The translations under genes and the position numbers were made by a program. A stretch of DNA of 64,000 bases from Himantopus leucocephalus (taxonomy: Eukaryota > Chordata > Aves > Charadriiformes > Recurvirostridae), in assembly GCA_003993805.1 (NCBI GenBank), contig RSEF01000003.1, forward strand, positions 111,899,994 to 111,963,993, written 5' to 3'. Positions 1 to 11,234 of this stretch are shown here, piece after piece; the first letter of the stretch is position 1; each line of letters begins with the position of its first letter. The notes beneath the pieces were generated by a model, which saw only the letters and a program-made list of their open reading frames with translations, did no database searches and was not told where the DNA came from.

Positions 1-382
1 GTTGTTCAGCCTGGAGAAGAGAAGGCTCCGGGGAGTCCTTATTACTGCCTTTAAGTACTTAAAGGGGGCCTGCAGGACAGATGGGGACTGACTTTTTTGC
101 AGGGCCTTTTGCAATAGGACAAAGGGCAATGGCTTTAAACTGAAAGAGGGTAGATTTAGACTACGTATAAGGAAGACATTTTTTACAATGAGGGTGGTGA
201 AACATTGGAGCAGGTTTCCCAGAGAGGTGGTAGATGCTCCATCCCTGGAAACATTCCAGCTCAGGTTGGACGGGGCTCTGAGCAGCCTGATCTTGTTGAA
301 GATGTCCCTGTTCATTGCAGGGGGGTTGGACTAGATGGCCTTTAATTGTCCCTTCCCACCCAAACTATTCTATGATTCTATG
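1..382 (+). mobile_element. CR1 LINE 3' end, truncated by the window edge
   Basis: This is the 3' part of a chicken-repeat-1 (CR1) non-LTR retrotransposon. The sequence starts inside the conserved 'gttgttcagcctggagaaga' block, which encodes the C-terminal end of the ORF2 reverse transcriptase. It then runs through the 'gtggtgaaacattggagcag' and 'ttggactagatggcc' blocks and finishes in the family's ATTCTATG-type terminal repeat at about 367-382. The frame is broken and no intact protein remains. The same blocks recur at 19190-19580, so the two copies belong to the same or closely related subfamilies. The 5' extent is unknown because the window begins inside the element. Confidence 0.95.
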
Positions 383-2058
383 GCAGCAGATTATTTTCTT
401 TTTGTGTTGAAGAGTATAAAACAAATTTTTACTAGTGTCATCAAGGATATCCTTTCATTATTCCCAATACCATGGGCAAAAACTAATTTTAAAGTGTTTT
501 GGAAGAAAACCCAAATATGTCTGTAATTGTAACCATCTGGATGGAAATATTATTTTAACAAATCTCCTGAGTTTTTTTTGTTTTGAAAATTTTAAATTTA
601 CATTTAAATTTCTATTTAAAGGTTTTTTTTTAAAAAAATCATAATTTACTTGTAAGAATTTAGAAAGTTAAGGTTCTCCATTATAAAAGTCAACGATGCT
701 TTGAAACGTCAAGTAAGTTATGCCTGTAAATATTTCAAATTAGAAAGTAACACTCAAAACAAACTTCTTTTGAATAGCTGAAATTAATCTTTATGATGGA
801 GTGTTTCTTGTTTTTCCCAGGGCACCTGATACACATATATTTTAATCTCAATTTAGCAGACAGACAATAAGCACTTTGTTGTTGTGAGTCTCCGACAGTT
901 GAGAATGGTAATGCTGTTAGGGAGATAACTGAGAGATGCTGAGTACCTGAGCAGATGATGTATTTAGACATGGTAAGCCTCTTTTATCACACAATTCACT
1001 TAATGTAATAACAAATACCACTAAATGACTATTATGAACAATGACATCTATGAAGACACTGAAAGTGGGAACACATTGTCATTTCCTACTGTTCATTCAG
1101 GCACATCCTTCACCCTACACAACTTTGATTTCCAATTACAGTTAACCATAGAGGTAATGTTTGCACTGGCAACCTGAACGCATCAACCAGTGCACTCACC
1201 TAGACCCTAATCACTATCTCTTTGGTTATTCTCAGTACCCAATCCACTACAATGTTTCTTCAATGGTCCCTGTATCGTGTCACCTGAGCACAGATTGAGG
1301 TCCTCCAGAAACATCTCCCCAGCTGATGATATGGTCACTCACAAGGACCAAATCCCACACTGCTCAAAGCAGCATGGTCAGCTCTAAACAGCTTTTGTCT
1401 CGTGAAGAGCTTGATCTTGTATTGATCCAAACTCCCTTGGAAAGCTTCCCTAAGGTCCATCTGGTCTTCCAGATGTGAGGGATTTCCTTTTCATCAGAAT
1501 AATCGTCGACATCGACCTGCAAAACTGTCGTGAAATTAAGTCCCATCTTAAATCCCTCGCATAGCCGAAGACCCAGCTGCTGTAGAGAATGTTTCATTTT
1601 GTTATGTTTGGTACATCTCAGATTGCTATGTATGCATACCACCTTCCAAGATTGGAAACTACTATGCCATGTTCACTTGAGGACCTCTTTCAATGTTTGT
1701 AAGATCACCAACATGGAGAGGAGAGTTCTGCATTTGGAGATGCTACAGCTGTCAGATATCTGACTGAGTTGTGTTTGTAGCTTTGATTTGTTTATCAGTC
1801 TTTTGATGACAGGTGATCATTCAGGAGGGAAAGACATGAAATAATTTTTATATTTCCATTAAATGTGTGTGTACATATATATAGTATGTACTGTCACTAT
1901 AAGTAGAGAAAAAACAAGATTTGTTTCAGGTATTCTAGAAGAAAACCACAAACTTCAAGCATGCAAAATAAAGAAAGAAGCAAACATAAACTACTGATAT
2001 TCCCCTCCTTCTATCTCTCCCCATGTCAACAGTTGAGTGTATGTCTAGAATAAAGTAT
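383..2058. other. Unannotated AT-rich stretch
   Basis: I see no recognisable gene or repeat here. It includes an open frame on the minus strand at 1364-1642 (92 codons) with a local group of CpGs near 1500-1560, but the predicted protein matches no family I know. A short TG/TA-rich run lies near 1864-1892. Confidence 0.6.
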
Positions 2059-2425
2059 GCGGGGCCTCACAGTATTAGAAAAAATCTTGACACATTGGAG
2101 GAAATTCAAGGAAAAGCAACATAAATTATTAAGGGGCTGAAAGGATTGACTTACGGTGAAAGATTAAAAGAAATAAATATGTATAACTTGCTAAGCAATG
2201 ACTGGAGGGGGGAAGGGGGAAGGGACATGTTAACTGTCTACATATATTTGAAGGCTATAAACATCAAGGATAGAGAGGAATTATTTAAGGTGGTCTTAGG
2301 GTATAACCAAGATTAAATAAGATGTGGTGCAAATTAATGTTGGTAAAATTAAACCAGAAGTGAAAATTGTCCTAAACTGTACATTCTTTTCAAAGGTAGA
2401 AAAGTCTTTTAAGGGAAACGTGGTT
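2059..2425 (+). mobile_element. Old, eroded CR1 remnant
   Basis: The order of motifs is that of an old CR1 3' region: an 'aagcaacataaattattaaggggctg' type block, then 'ttacggtgaaagattaaaag', 'atgtataacttg', 'gacatgttaactgtctacatat' and 'gaggaattatttaaggtggt'. These correspond to the 'GLxxLxYExRLxxL' and following segments near the ORF2 C-terminus. Many substitutions and stop codons make it clearly older than the copies at 1-382 and 18646-19580. Both ends are estimated by eye, and no terminal 8-bp repeat is visible. Confidence 0.7.
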
Positions 2426-3944
2426 CTTCAGAGTCATTAGCAGCCTTCTTATTTGGCCAGGATGTGGGAAAGGTACATTCAAATCCCTTCAGCATCAGAA
2501 ATAGGATTTCAAGTTTTCCAAATTCCCAGTGAGTTTTCACACTGGTGGAACTTTTATTCTATTGGTCTCTCTCTATCTTTTCTGTTCTCTCATGAGTTTC
2601 AAATGGCCTTCTGTTTCAGAATGAAAATAAATGTTGAAACCTCTGTAGGGAGGGGTTTGGGTTGGGCTGGGGATTTTTTTTTACAAAATTGAGTTGTTTT
2701 CTGTCTTAGCCTGCACTAGATAATTTACCATAGGAAATGATCTTGCACTGACAAGGAAAGGGATGAGATGATCTAATAGGCTTATTTCATCTGTAATACC
2801 TATATTTATGTGACAATTTTTTCAGGAAAACAAAGGTTTCACACTCAGACAGTCATCAAAAAGCTCACAAAATAAAGCACAGAGACCGAATGCCAAAATA
2901 GCCTGATAACACCAGACTTTCAAGCACTTTTTTCCCCTGTGACCTCTACTCTTCCTTGGAAAAGGCTCTAATTCCTTTAAACTGCTGGATTGTTTGTATA
3001 TCATAAAAACTTGTGCCATTCAGGGGTTTTTAGCTAGAAGTGAGACCTCTAAGGTTGTTCTAAATCTAGACACATTTAAGTCATTAATGTAATTTTAGAT
3101 TTCCATTTGTCAATAATGAAGAATAGATGGAGTCGTACAGGTATCATGGGATCAACACTGAAGTAAGATGTTACATGACTGTAAAAAAGCTATGGAGACA
3201 AATGGATTGGAAGCCAGCTTTTTGTTGTATAAAGGTAGGTTGCCTGCTAGCTTGGGAAACCTGAAATAACAATTTCTAGTAATAGTTCATCATTCATCTT
3301 ATAAATATAATTTCTTTAGACCAGGGCTTTTAGGAATTGCTGATGGAAAGTTTACTTTCAAGCAGTATTAATGGCCTCTATTATTTTTGCTTACTAAAGT
3401 AGATTACTGGAAAATAATAGGTATAACTTGTCCAGGACACTAATTGAAAACATTTAATGGAGTTCTTTCCTGCATTCTTTTTTCAGCTGTTAGTAAGTAC
3501 AAGTTTATGATCATTCTAATCCTATGCTCCAAACGTCAAAGGCAAATGGAAGGAGTCTCAGTCTGAACCTATAAGCATATACCACAGTTTTCGCAGCAAG
3601 AATTTGTGATGAAACTACCTAGGTAGTGGATGTCTGTGTAAGCTGTAAAGCAAGAGAGAAGCTGCTATTCAGTTGATATTCCAAATACATGAAAGAGTTC
3701 TGAACGTTCCTGGCAACCTTGAAGCACTGGCTGTAGTGGCTCAATCCAGTAAACCCCAAACCCTATATGAAACTGCTGGTGTAACAGAAAATGCAGAATT
3801 TACTAGCTAGTTATCCTTAGCATAGCCAAGGGGTAGACCAGGCCACATGTCAGAGCAATCAGCCGTCGGAAGGTACTTCAAGCTATTCTAATGTTGGAAG
3901 GAAACTTGAATCTTCTAAGAACATTCAGTTTTTGCATGGGAGAG
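2426..3944. other. Unannotated stretch
   Basis: No gene, RNA or repeat family is recognised. The sequence is AT-rich with short open frames only (for example 2453-2692 + and 2822-3019 -), none with a recognisable domain. It ends at the solo LTR, with GAGAG at 3940-3944 forming the left flanking duplication. Confidence 0.5.
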
Positions 3945-4523
3945 TGTTGTGCTTTAACCCTGGCTGGCAGATCACTCACTCCCCCAACAGTGGGATGAGG
4001 GAGAGAATCAGGAGGGTAAAAGTGGGAAAACTTGTGGGTTGAGATAAAGACAGTTTAACAGGGAAAGCAAAAGCTGCAGGTGCAAGCAAAGCTGAATAAG
4101 GAATTTGTTCACTACTTCCCATTGACAGGCAGTTGTTCAGCTATCTCTAGGAAAGCAGGGCTTCATCACACATAATGTTTACTTGGGAACACAGACACCG
4201 TAACTCCAAATATCTCCCCCTTTCTCCTTCTTTCCCTGAGCTTTTATTCCTGAGCATGATGTCACATGGTATGGGATATCCCTTTGGTCAGTTGGGATCT
4301 GCTGTCCCAGCTGTGCCCCCTCCCAGCTGCCTGTGCACCCCCAGCCCTCTCACTGGCGGGGCAGAGTGAGAAGCAGAAAAGGCCTTGAGTCTGTGTAAGC
4401 ATCGCTCAGCAATAGCTAAGGCATCGGTGTATTATTAACACTGTTTTCAGCACAAATCCAAAACATATCACCACGCCAGGTACTGTGAATAAAATTAACT
4501 TTATTCTAGACAAAACCAGTACA
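3945..4523 (-). mobile_element. Solo LTR of an avian endogenous retrovirus
   Basis: Read on the minus strand, the element starts TGTACTGG (4523 back to 4516) and ends with an AGCACAACA-type terminus at 3945, as expected for an LTR. Inside are blocks shared with the other LTRs in this window: 'aaggccttttctgct', the 'gatgtcacatgg...ggatatccc' U3 segment, an AATAAAAGCTC TATA-like site, and 'TTAAACTGTCTTTATCTCA' around the R/U5 poly(A) region. Both flanks carry GAGAG (3940-3944 and 4524-4528). That is a 5-bp target duplication, though in low-complexity sequence. No internal viral sequence adjoins it, so it is a solo LTR left by LTR-LTR recombination. The 5-bp duplication favours an ERVL-like family, but the name needs a repeat-library search. 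Confidence 0.88.
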
Positions 4524-4549
4524 GAGAGGAAGGGAGGAACAGGTCTGGC

Positions 4550-4744
4550 TTGTTATAGTGAAAAACTTTTTTGCCATGAGGGTAGTCAGGCTTTGGAACA
4601 AGCTGCCTAGAGAAGTTTTCAAGACCTGACAGGAAAAAGCTCTGAGAAACCTGGTCTGATCTCATAGCTGACGCTACTTTGAGCAGGAGGTTGGGCTAGA
4701 GACCTCCTGCAGTCCGTTCCAGGCTGAATTATTCGGTGGTTTTG
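4550..4744 (+). mobile_element. CR1 3'-end fragment
   Basis: The segment has the CR1 terminal blocks in order: 'ttttttgccatgagggtagt', 'ctttggaacaagctgcctag', 'ctgagaaacctggtctgatc' and 'ttgggctagagacctcctgc'. It ends in a decayed terminal repeat near 4725-4744. It lies just beyond the right flanking duplication of the solo LTR. No CR1 sequence is visible left of the LTR, so the LTR appears to have inserted at or near the truncated 5' end of this fragment rather than inside it. Confidence 0.75.
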
Positions 4745-5239
4745 TAGGGGCGGCTAAATCTGGCAGCCCACAGCTGCAGGTCCCCATGTTCAGCCACTAG
4801 CAAGGCTGAACACGTACTCCAAATAGGCACACAAACAGAAGTAAATAACACGTATATAGATATATACATGGCCAGCCACACAAATCAACACAGACAGAAA
4901 CACAAACGACATTCATGCAAACACAAAAAGCACCAACAGCCTCATGCTGTTCCCTTCTCTGGCTCATCAGGATAAAAGCCCATTAGTGGAAAATATATTG
5001 GCCTATACAGACATATATAGAATGTGGATCCCTACAGGAGCTGGCTTTGGACCCTGTTTTGTGAATGGGTAACCTGAAAGCTTTAACATTCCCGTAGTGA
5101 TATTTTGCATCTAAACTACAACTTGATTAAAATGCAATAGGAAACTGTGTACTTGAATTTTGGATCCACAGATCTGCATTAGTGAGCTGGCATTTGATGA
5201 ACATATAAAGAAGCAGAATTTTAGCACTAAACCTTCTAG

Positions 5240-5280
5240 GAGAAAGAAAAAAGAAAAAAAAAAAGAATAAAAGAAAAATA
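5240..5280. repeat. A-rich simple repeat
   Basis: An interrupted poly(A)-like run (AAAG/AAAA mixtures) of about 40 bases. On the minus strand it creates a run of phenylalanine codons in a spurious frame. No target duplication or poly(A) signal identifies it as a retrocopy tail. Confidence 0.7.
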
Positions 5281-5849
5281 CCCCAACATCCTTGTACCCT
5301 GAATATTAGCTCAGTAATCCTGAAGCCAGAAGGAGGGAAAGTTAGCACAGGTTCAGGGAGGTTATATCCTTTATATTTTGCCTCATTTTTAACACTTGAA
5401 CCTGAATGGTGTTGAATTCTTTCTTACCTTAAAGTATCTCTAGCAGACATTCAAATTACCTTGTAGTCATTGCTTCAGGAGTTCCTCTGATGTTTTTTAT
5501 TTAGTTTTCAAAGCAAATTTGGATCTATTCCAAATAGTTACTGAACAGAGATATTGAATTCATGAAGGCATTTTCCTTTAAACTATATCAAGATGCATCT
5601 TTACATGATTGCTTTGCATTCAAAAGGTTCCAGTGAGTAGATTCCATATTCCTTTACGTGTGAATGTTGCTAATTCTTGCAGTTTTCTCACAAGTCTCAT
5701 AATAGTTGGTAATGACTAAAGGTATTATTCTGGAAGCAAACAACTATGTGATACAGCCTTCTATATTTTACTTGAGTTAATTTTGTAGCCTTAATTTTGT
5801 GGTTGAACTTGAAAATGTAATTAGTAGGTGACTTACAAAAGGTTTGGAA

Positions 5850-6010
5850 ATAATATATACGTGTATGTGTGAAACTGTATCAATATATATCTGTGTGTGT
5901 TTACATGTTAAAATCAATGTTATATCTATATATACAGGTTATAAGATGTATATATATACACATAATATGCATATTTAACATGTTATAAAAATTTATATAT
6001 GTGTGTTAAA
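5850..6010. repeat. TA/TG-rich degenerate microsatellite
   Basis: Several short runs of TA, TG and TATATA alternate with unique bases, for example around 5880-5905, 5925-5970 and 5990-6006. This is an old alternating purine-pyrimidine tract of roughly 160 bases. Confidence 0.7.
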
Positions 6011-9000
6011 ATGTCAAAATTAACTCAGGAGTTTTGAACCTTTTAATTTGCCATACCATGGCTGCAGTATATCCTTTCCTAAAATAATACATTATCTTAA
6101 AATTATACAGTATTTTTCATCCCTAAAAATCAACAGAGGCCTATTTCTCAGTTTCACAGAATCCATTTTACATTTCATGGCAATATAATGGACCATTTGG
6201 TGGACACAACTTCACTTTATTCTCATTTTCAGACCCCTTTAAACTGCCACAGATGTATAATCTAGTCTTTGTGTGACCAGAAATCACAGCCAGGATTGTC
6301 ATTACAAGAATCACTCTGCTGATCACTGTCTGGGTCTCAGGAACATTGCATGACTCTTAGGCAGAGTCACGGGAAGGGATGTTTGATACAAAAAGTAAAG
6401 AGACATCTTTACAAAATGTAATTTCCATTATTAGCACTGAATAGGAAACCCATTCCTTTAAAAAAAAAAGGGTTGTATTTTGTTTTATTAAATAGTACTA
6501 AATCATTCAACAACAAAACTGGAAGGCTTCAGTGAAAGAAAATGTACAAGTTGTAGTCACTAAGGAACATCTCGTGACCGAAACTTTTCAGTCTAAAATG
6601 ACACATACGCTAAGGCTGAAGAAATTCCATGTACTTGCCAAGTGGCTACTGAGAGGGCCACTAGTACAGGATCCTCAATGAGTTACTGGCTGCTACGGTC
6701 ACTAATGCAACAGGAAAAATACCCTAACTCTTCTTGGAGACAGCTGAGAAACTGCTAATCTACCACCCGTTCATCCACTGTTGATCAGGCTGAACTGAAG
6801 GTAGCCATTGTTCTAAGGTATTGACTAAAGCAGCAGAGGTCAAAAGGCAGATTTCCTTTCAGGGCTAATGCTGGTTCTTTGCCTTCTTTACCGAGCCACC
6901 TTACCAAAAAAGACATTTCACCCATCACAGCTTCTATGGCATTCCCTGCAACAGGGTCATTGGAAGTCTATGCTTTCAGAGACCCAAGACCACGTCTGAG
7001 AGGTAAAATTATCGGGGGCATGAACTACAGTGAAAGACAGACCACTAGAAGGACATGGCAGTTATGATAACCTCTTGACCAAAAAACCCATTTAAATAGA
7101 CCTACAGATTTTAACAACTCTTGATAGCAGGGCACCCCTATATTCACAGGGAACACTGCTTATGCTTGGTGATGTTTTAAGTAAATTTATAAGTATCATA
7201 AATAAAGCCGTGACCTGCTTTTTAATACTTCATGAAGTTTCTGTATCGTCCTCATTCACACACCCAGGCCAAAAGGAATACAATACCAACAAAATAATCA
7301 GCTCCAAAGTTTATGAGATCTAGGATTTCCCCCTCCTTCTAAGGATGTGACCTCCCTGTGTTTAATCATCTTTCTTACGAGTTCTCTTCTGTGAATGATA
7401 GGCTGTTGTTAACATTAAAAACCTCAGCTGATTAAATCTCAGCAGGAGTGACAACCAAGTTTTAAATCTCAGGGACTCTTGAATAAGCACCAAAGTCAAA
7501 TCGCATTTCTTTGGACTCAGACTGGTAAATGTGAGATCATAATATGGAGCACCAAAACATTAAACACCTTGATTTTATATCTCAGTACTTCATACTATGC
7601 TTACTTAGTAGTCAAATGCCACCTTCTAAATCAACAATACTTCTTGTAGACTTTCTTTAAAAGACTCCTGCCTTTGTACTAGTCTAATCACACACAAGTT
7701 CACATTAGCTACTGACACTGACTTGTCTACATCCTTCTGGTCTTTATAAATGTATCTTTTCTTATTCTAAAATCTTAAATGCATCATTAGAATTCTACTG
7801 TGCTAGGAAAAGCCTCCAGCAAAAGTTTGTCAGACTACTATCAGGTTTATGTTTTAGGGTGGTATTGAAGAAAACTTTCTTGATTATAGTAAGATAAATT
7901 CTCCAGACAATTTATGTTAATTTTTTTAATGGAAGGGAAGTTTGGAACACAGTGATTATTAAAACAGGGAAACTCATCCAGCCTCTTATTAGATTAGATA
8001 AGGAAGTCATTTTGCTTAGAGCAACAAATTTGAAATCTCTTAATTTTCTTTCCCGTTCATGTGACTCTAGCAGTTTAGATAAAACAAGCAGTTAAAGCAG
8101 ATGATGAGTATCAGATCTCAAGTTAATACAAAGTAAATTGAATTCTGAAGTATCTCTTCCCTTTGTAACTTTGCTGCAGGTGCCAAGGTTCACTTTGTGA
8201 ATAGCTCCACTTATTTAGCGACATTGCAGAGGTCCCAAAGTCAGTTAGAGGGAGATAAACTTAAATAAATGGCTTTCAGCTTGACAGATTTTCTGCCCCA
8301 AACAAACCTGAAGTACACTTCAGATTCGCGTATGGTTTTTTATGAAAATTCACATTCTAAATCAGCCATCACCATTTTCCTTTCCCAACAGCTATTTCCT
8401 ATTTTCAACCATTTGGCTATTTGGCATACATACTTCAGGAAGCCTCCCAGTAGAGATACCTTGATAAAACTTTGCTTTGGACCACTGAAAGACTTTAACT
8501 GACATTCACGGGTTTTCAGTCAGGCTCTCCTTAAACACTGCACATCTGTGCTCAGCACAATTAGATTTGGGATTGTTCATAGGAGTATGTCCAAGGCTAC
8601 TTAGTGGGGTATTATAAGGCTGGTTTTACACTATTTTGTGAAACTCCATGAATTCACATCTGGTCATAAATTCAAATTAGCACATGAAAATCTCTTTTCT
8701 CTTCAGGGTTCACCAAAAATACTTTGGAAAGAGAGGCATTATTTTCAAGAGTCAAAAGACAAGCAAAAATGCTCAAGGGACTGTCTTTATCAGCAAGAGT
8801 GTCACCCATGAGTTAGGCAAAGCTCTGAGTTTAACCCAGTTTGGCTGGGTTCTTGTTTTTGTTTTTCCCCCACACTGGGGATGATACACTTCCTTTTGTC
8901 TGTGTTATTCATCATTATACTCTTTGTTCATATATTTGAAATAGTCTGTGGGTTTGGGTTGTCTGAATTTGGTTGTATTCTGAAATTTGTGAGCTATATG

Positions 9001-9339
9001 CAAGTAATGAATAGACCAAAACTAGGATTACAGCAACCTGCAGAGACAGAAAGGAAGAGGGACCTCCATCAATATTATCTTTCCATATTCCTCATTTCTC
9101 TGCTGGAGATCTCCCTTCCATAATATTTTCTTATCATCACAATCACCATGGTGATAGTCATATCATTCCCATTCCCTTAGTAACTGAATTGGGAAGTTCT
9201 ATGACCAAGCTCTATGACTGGGCTCTCCAAGTCATACAGCATTGTTTATGTCTCGATGTATTTCTATAAATAAGAGGAAGATGTGAGAATTTTTGGAAAA
9301 GGCATCAAGAAAGGAGACCAGGTCTTGAGAATATTAGGT

Positions 9340-10673
9340 GTGATGGGTTGGACCCAGAGCCCACAGCCAAACAAACAATGACTCCCCCACGAGTACACAC
9401 AGAAGGGAGGGGGGCCAATAATGCAGCAGAATGGAAGCTTCCAATGGCAAGGACCAGCAGGAGGAAGACACTTGCCCTGAAGCCTGATGTGCACTTGCAG
9501 AACCACTTCACCACTCTGCAGACTGAAGAGGAAAGACCCACTGTATTAGGAGAGATGTTGGAGCTGAGTAAGGCAGCCCGATCTGCGCCCCGTGTAAAAA
9601 AACAGTGCAACTAAGTAAAAGTGATGGGTGATAGTAGTAGGTGATTCTCTTCTGAAAGGTACAGAGGCACCCATTTGCCAACCGGACACACTTTTTAGAG
9701 AGGTGTGCTGCTTACTAGGAGCTCATATAAGGGATGTCACCGAGAGACTACCAAGCCTCATACAGTCCTCTGACCATTACCCACTGCTGTTGTTTGGCTG
9801 GACGGTAGCAGTCAAAGAGTTGTAGTCAACAGCTCCATGTCCAAGTGGAGATCAGTGACGAGTGGTGTTCCTCAAGTGTCAGTATTTAACACTGTTAACT
9901 GTTTAACAACTGTTTAACACTTTGTTGGCAGCATGGACAGTGGGATCAAGTGCAGCCTCAGCAAGTTTGCGGATGACACCAAGCTGTGTGGTACGGTTGA
10001 CACGCATGAGGGATGGGATGCCATCCTAAGGGACCTGGACAGGCTTGAGAGGTGGGCCTGTGCCAACCTCATGAAATTCAACAAGACTAAGTGCAGGGTC
10101 CTGCACCTGGGTTGGGGCAACCCCCGGTATCAATACAGGCTGGGGGATGAAGGGATTGAGAACAGCACTGCCAAGAAGGACTTGGGGGTACTGGGGGATG
10201 AAAAGCTGGACTTGAGTCGACAATATGGGCTCGCAGCCCAGAAAGCATCCTAAGCTGCATTAAAAGAAGCGTGGCCAGCACGTTGAGAGAGGTGATTCTG
10301 CCCCTCTACTCTGGTCTAGTGAGACCCCACCTGGAGTACTGCATCCAGCTCTGAGGTCACCAACATAAGGACATGGACTGGGGTTGTTCATCCTGAAGAA
10401 GGTTTCAGGGAGATCTTATAGCAGCTTTCCAGTATTTAAAGGGGGGCTATCAGGGAGCATAGTGATGAGGGGTAATGGCTTTAAACTGGAAGAGGGTAGA
10501 TTTAGATTAGATATTAGGAAGAAATTCTTTACTGTGAGGGTGGTGAGACACTGGACCAGGTTGCCCAGAGAGTTTGTGGATGCCCCATCCCTGGAAGTGA
10601 ATGGGGCTTTGAGCAACCTGGTCTCGTGGAAGGTGGTACCTTCCACCTTCCAACCCAACCCTTTCTATGATTC
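9340..10673 (+). mobile_element. Rearranged CR1: ORF1 esterase piece joined to the ORF2 3' end
   Basis: A CR1 copy with large internal deletions. About 9340-9620 encodes the CR1 5'/ORF1 leader, with 'AEWKLPMARTSRRK' and 'LQNHFTTLQTEEERP' type peptides. From 9628 the frame encodes 'VVGDSLLKGTEAPICQPDTL', the GDSL-like block I of the SGNH-esterase domain found in CR1 ORF1; the candidate nucleophile is the Ser of GDSL. At about 9795/9796 the sequence jumps into the ORF2 reverse transcriptase ('[18 protein letters not shown]'-like bases), followed by the FADD catalytic palm motif in '[10 protein letters not shown]' near 9957-9986. A smaller deletion follows 'gacatggac' at about 10380. The element ends in the CR1 terminal repeat near 10661-10673. 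Several breaks rule out any functional protein. Most CR1 copies are 5'-truncated, so a copy keeping ORF1 is uncommon. Confidence 0.9.
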
Positions 10674-11234
10674 TGTGATGCTTAGACCCCATCCAGCTGC
10701 TCACTTAGTCACCACATGTCTCAATGGGGAAGAGAATAGGAAGAGCAAAAGTGAGAAAACTGCCACATCAAGATAAAGAGAGTTTAATAAGTAAAGCAAA
10801 GCTGAGCATGCAAGCAAAGAAAAATAAGTAGTTCAGTCACTTCTTCTAATCAGAAAGTAGATGTCCAGGTGATTGCTGGAAAACAGACCCTCAGCGCATA
10901 TAATGGTTCCCAGGGAAGACAAGCGCCGTAACTCCAAAAGTCCCTCCTTCCTCATCCTTTACCTCAGCTTTTATTGCTGAGCATGATATTATATGGCATG
11001 CGATATCCCGTTGGCCAGTTCGGGTCAGCTGTCCCATCTGTTTCTCCTCCCAACTTTATACACAGCCTACTCGCTGGCGATTTGACAACAAAAAAGTTTG
11101 ACACTGTTCAAACACTGCTCAGCAATAGCCAAAATACTGGTGTGTTGTCAACACTGGTTTAGTCACAAACTCAATGCACAGCACCATACAGGATGCCATG
11201 AAGAAAGTGAGCTCCATCCCAGCAAGATGCAACA
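10674..11234 (-). mobile_element. ERV LTR, probably solo, at the CR1 tail
   Basis: Same LTR family as 3945-4523 and same orientation. On the minus strand it starts near TGTTGCATC (11234 back) and has the 'TGACCCGAACTGGCC...GGATATCGC' U3 block, an AGCAATAAAAGCTGAGG TATA-like site, a 'TTATTAAACTCTCTTTATCT' poly(A)-region block and a terminus ending in ATCACA at 10674. That terminus abuts or interrupts the ATTCTATG tail of the CR1 on its left, so the precise boundary could shift by a few bases. No matching target duplication is visible ('gattc' against 'tgtta'). It is more diverged than the solo LTR at 3945. Confidence 0.85.

Larger units (their letters stand above)
4745..9339. other. Unannotated AT-rich stretch with simple repeats
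   Basis: No gene is recognised. Simple-sequence parts are the A-rich run at about 5240-5280 and the TA/TG-rich tract at about 5850-6010. Open frames are short and without recognisable domains (such as 6879-7067 +, 8269-8502 +, 8684-8884 + and 8881-9123 +). I see no splice-bounded exon that I can defend. Confidence 0.5.

Noticed and set aside
9628..9825. A host GDSL esterase gene
   Set aside because: The GDSL peptide belongs to the CR1 ORF1 esterase-like domain. It is truncated and flanked by CR1 sequence on both sides.
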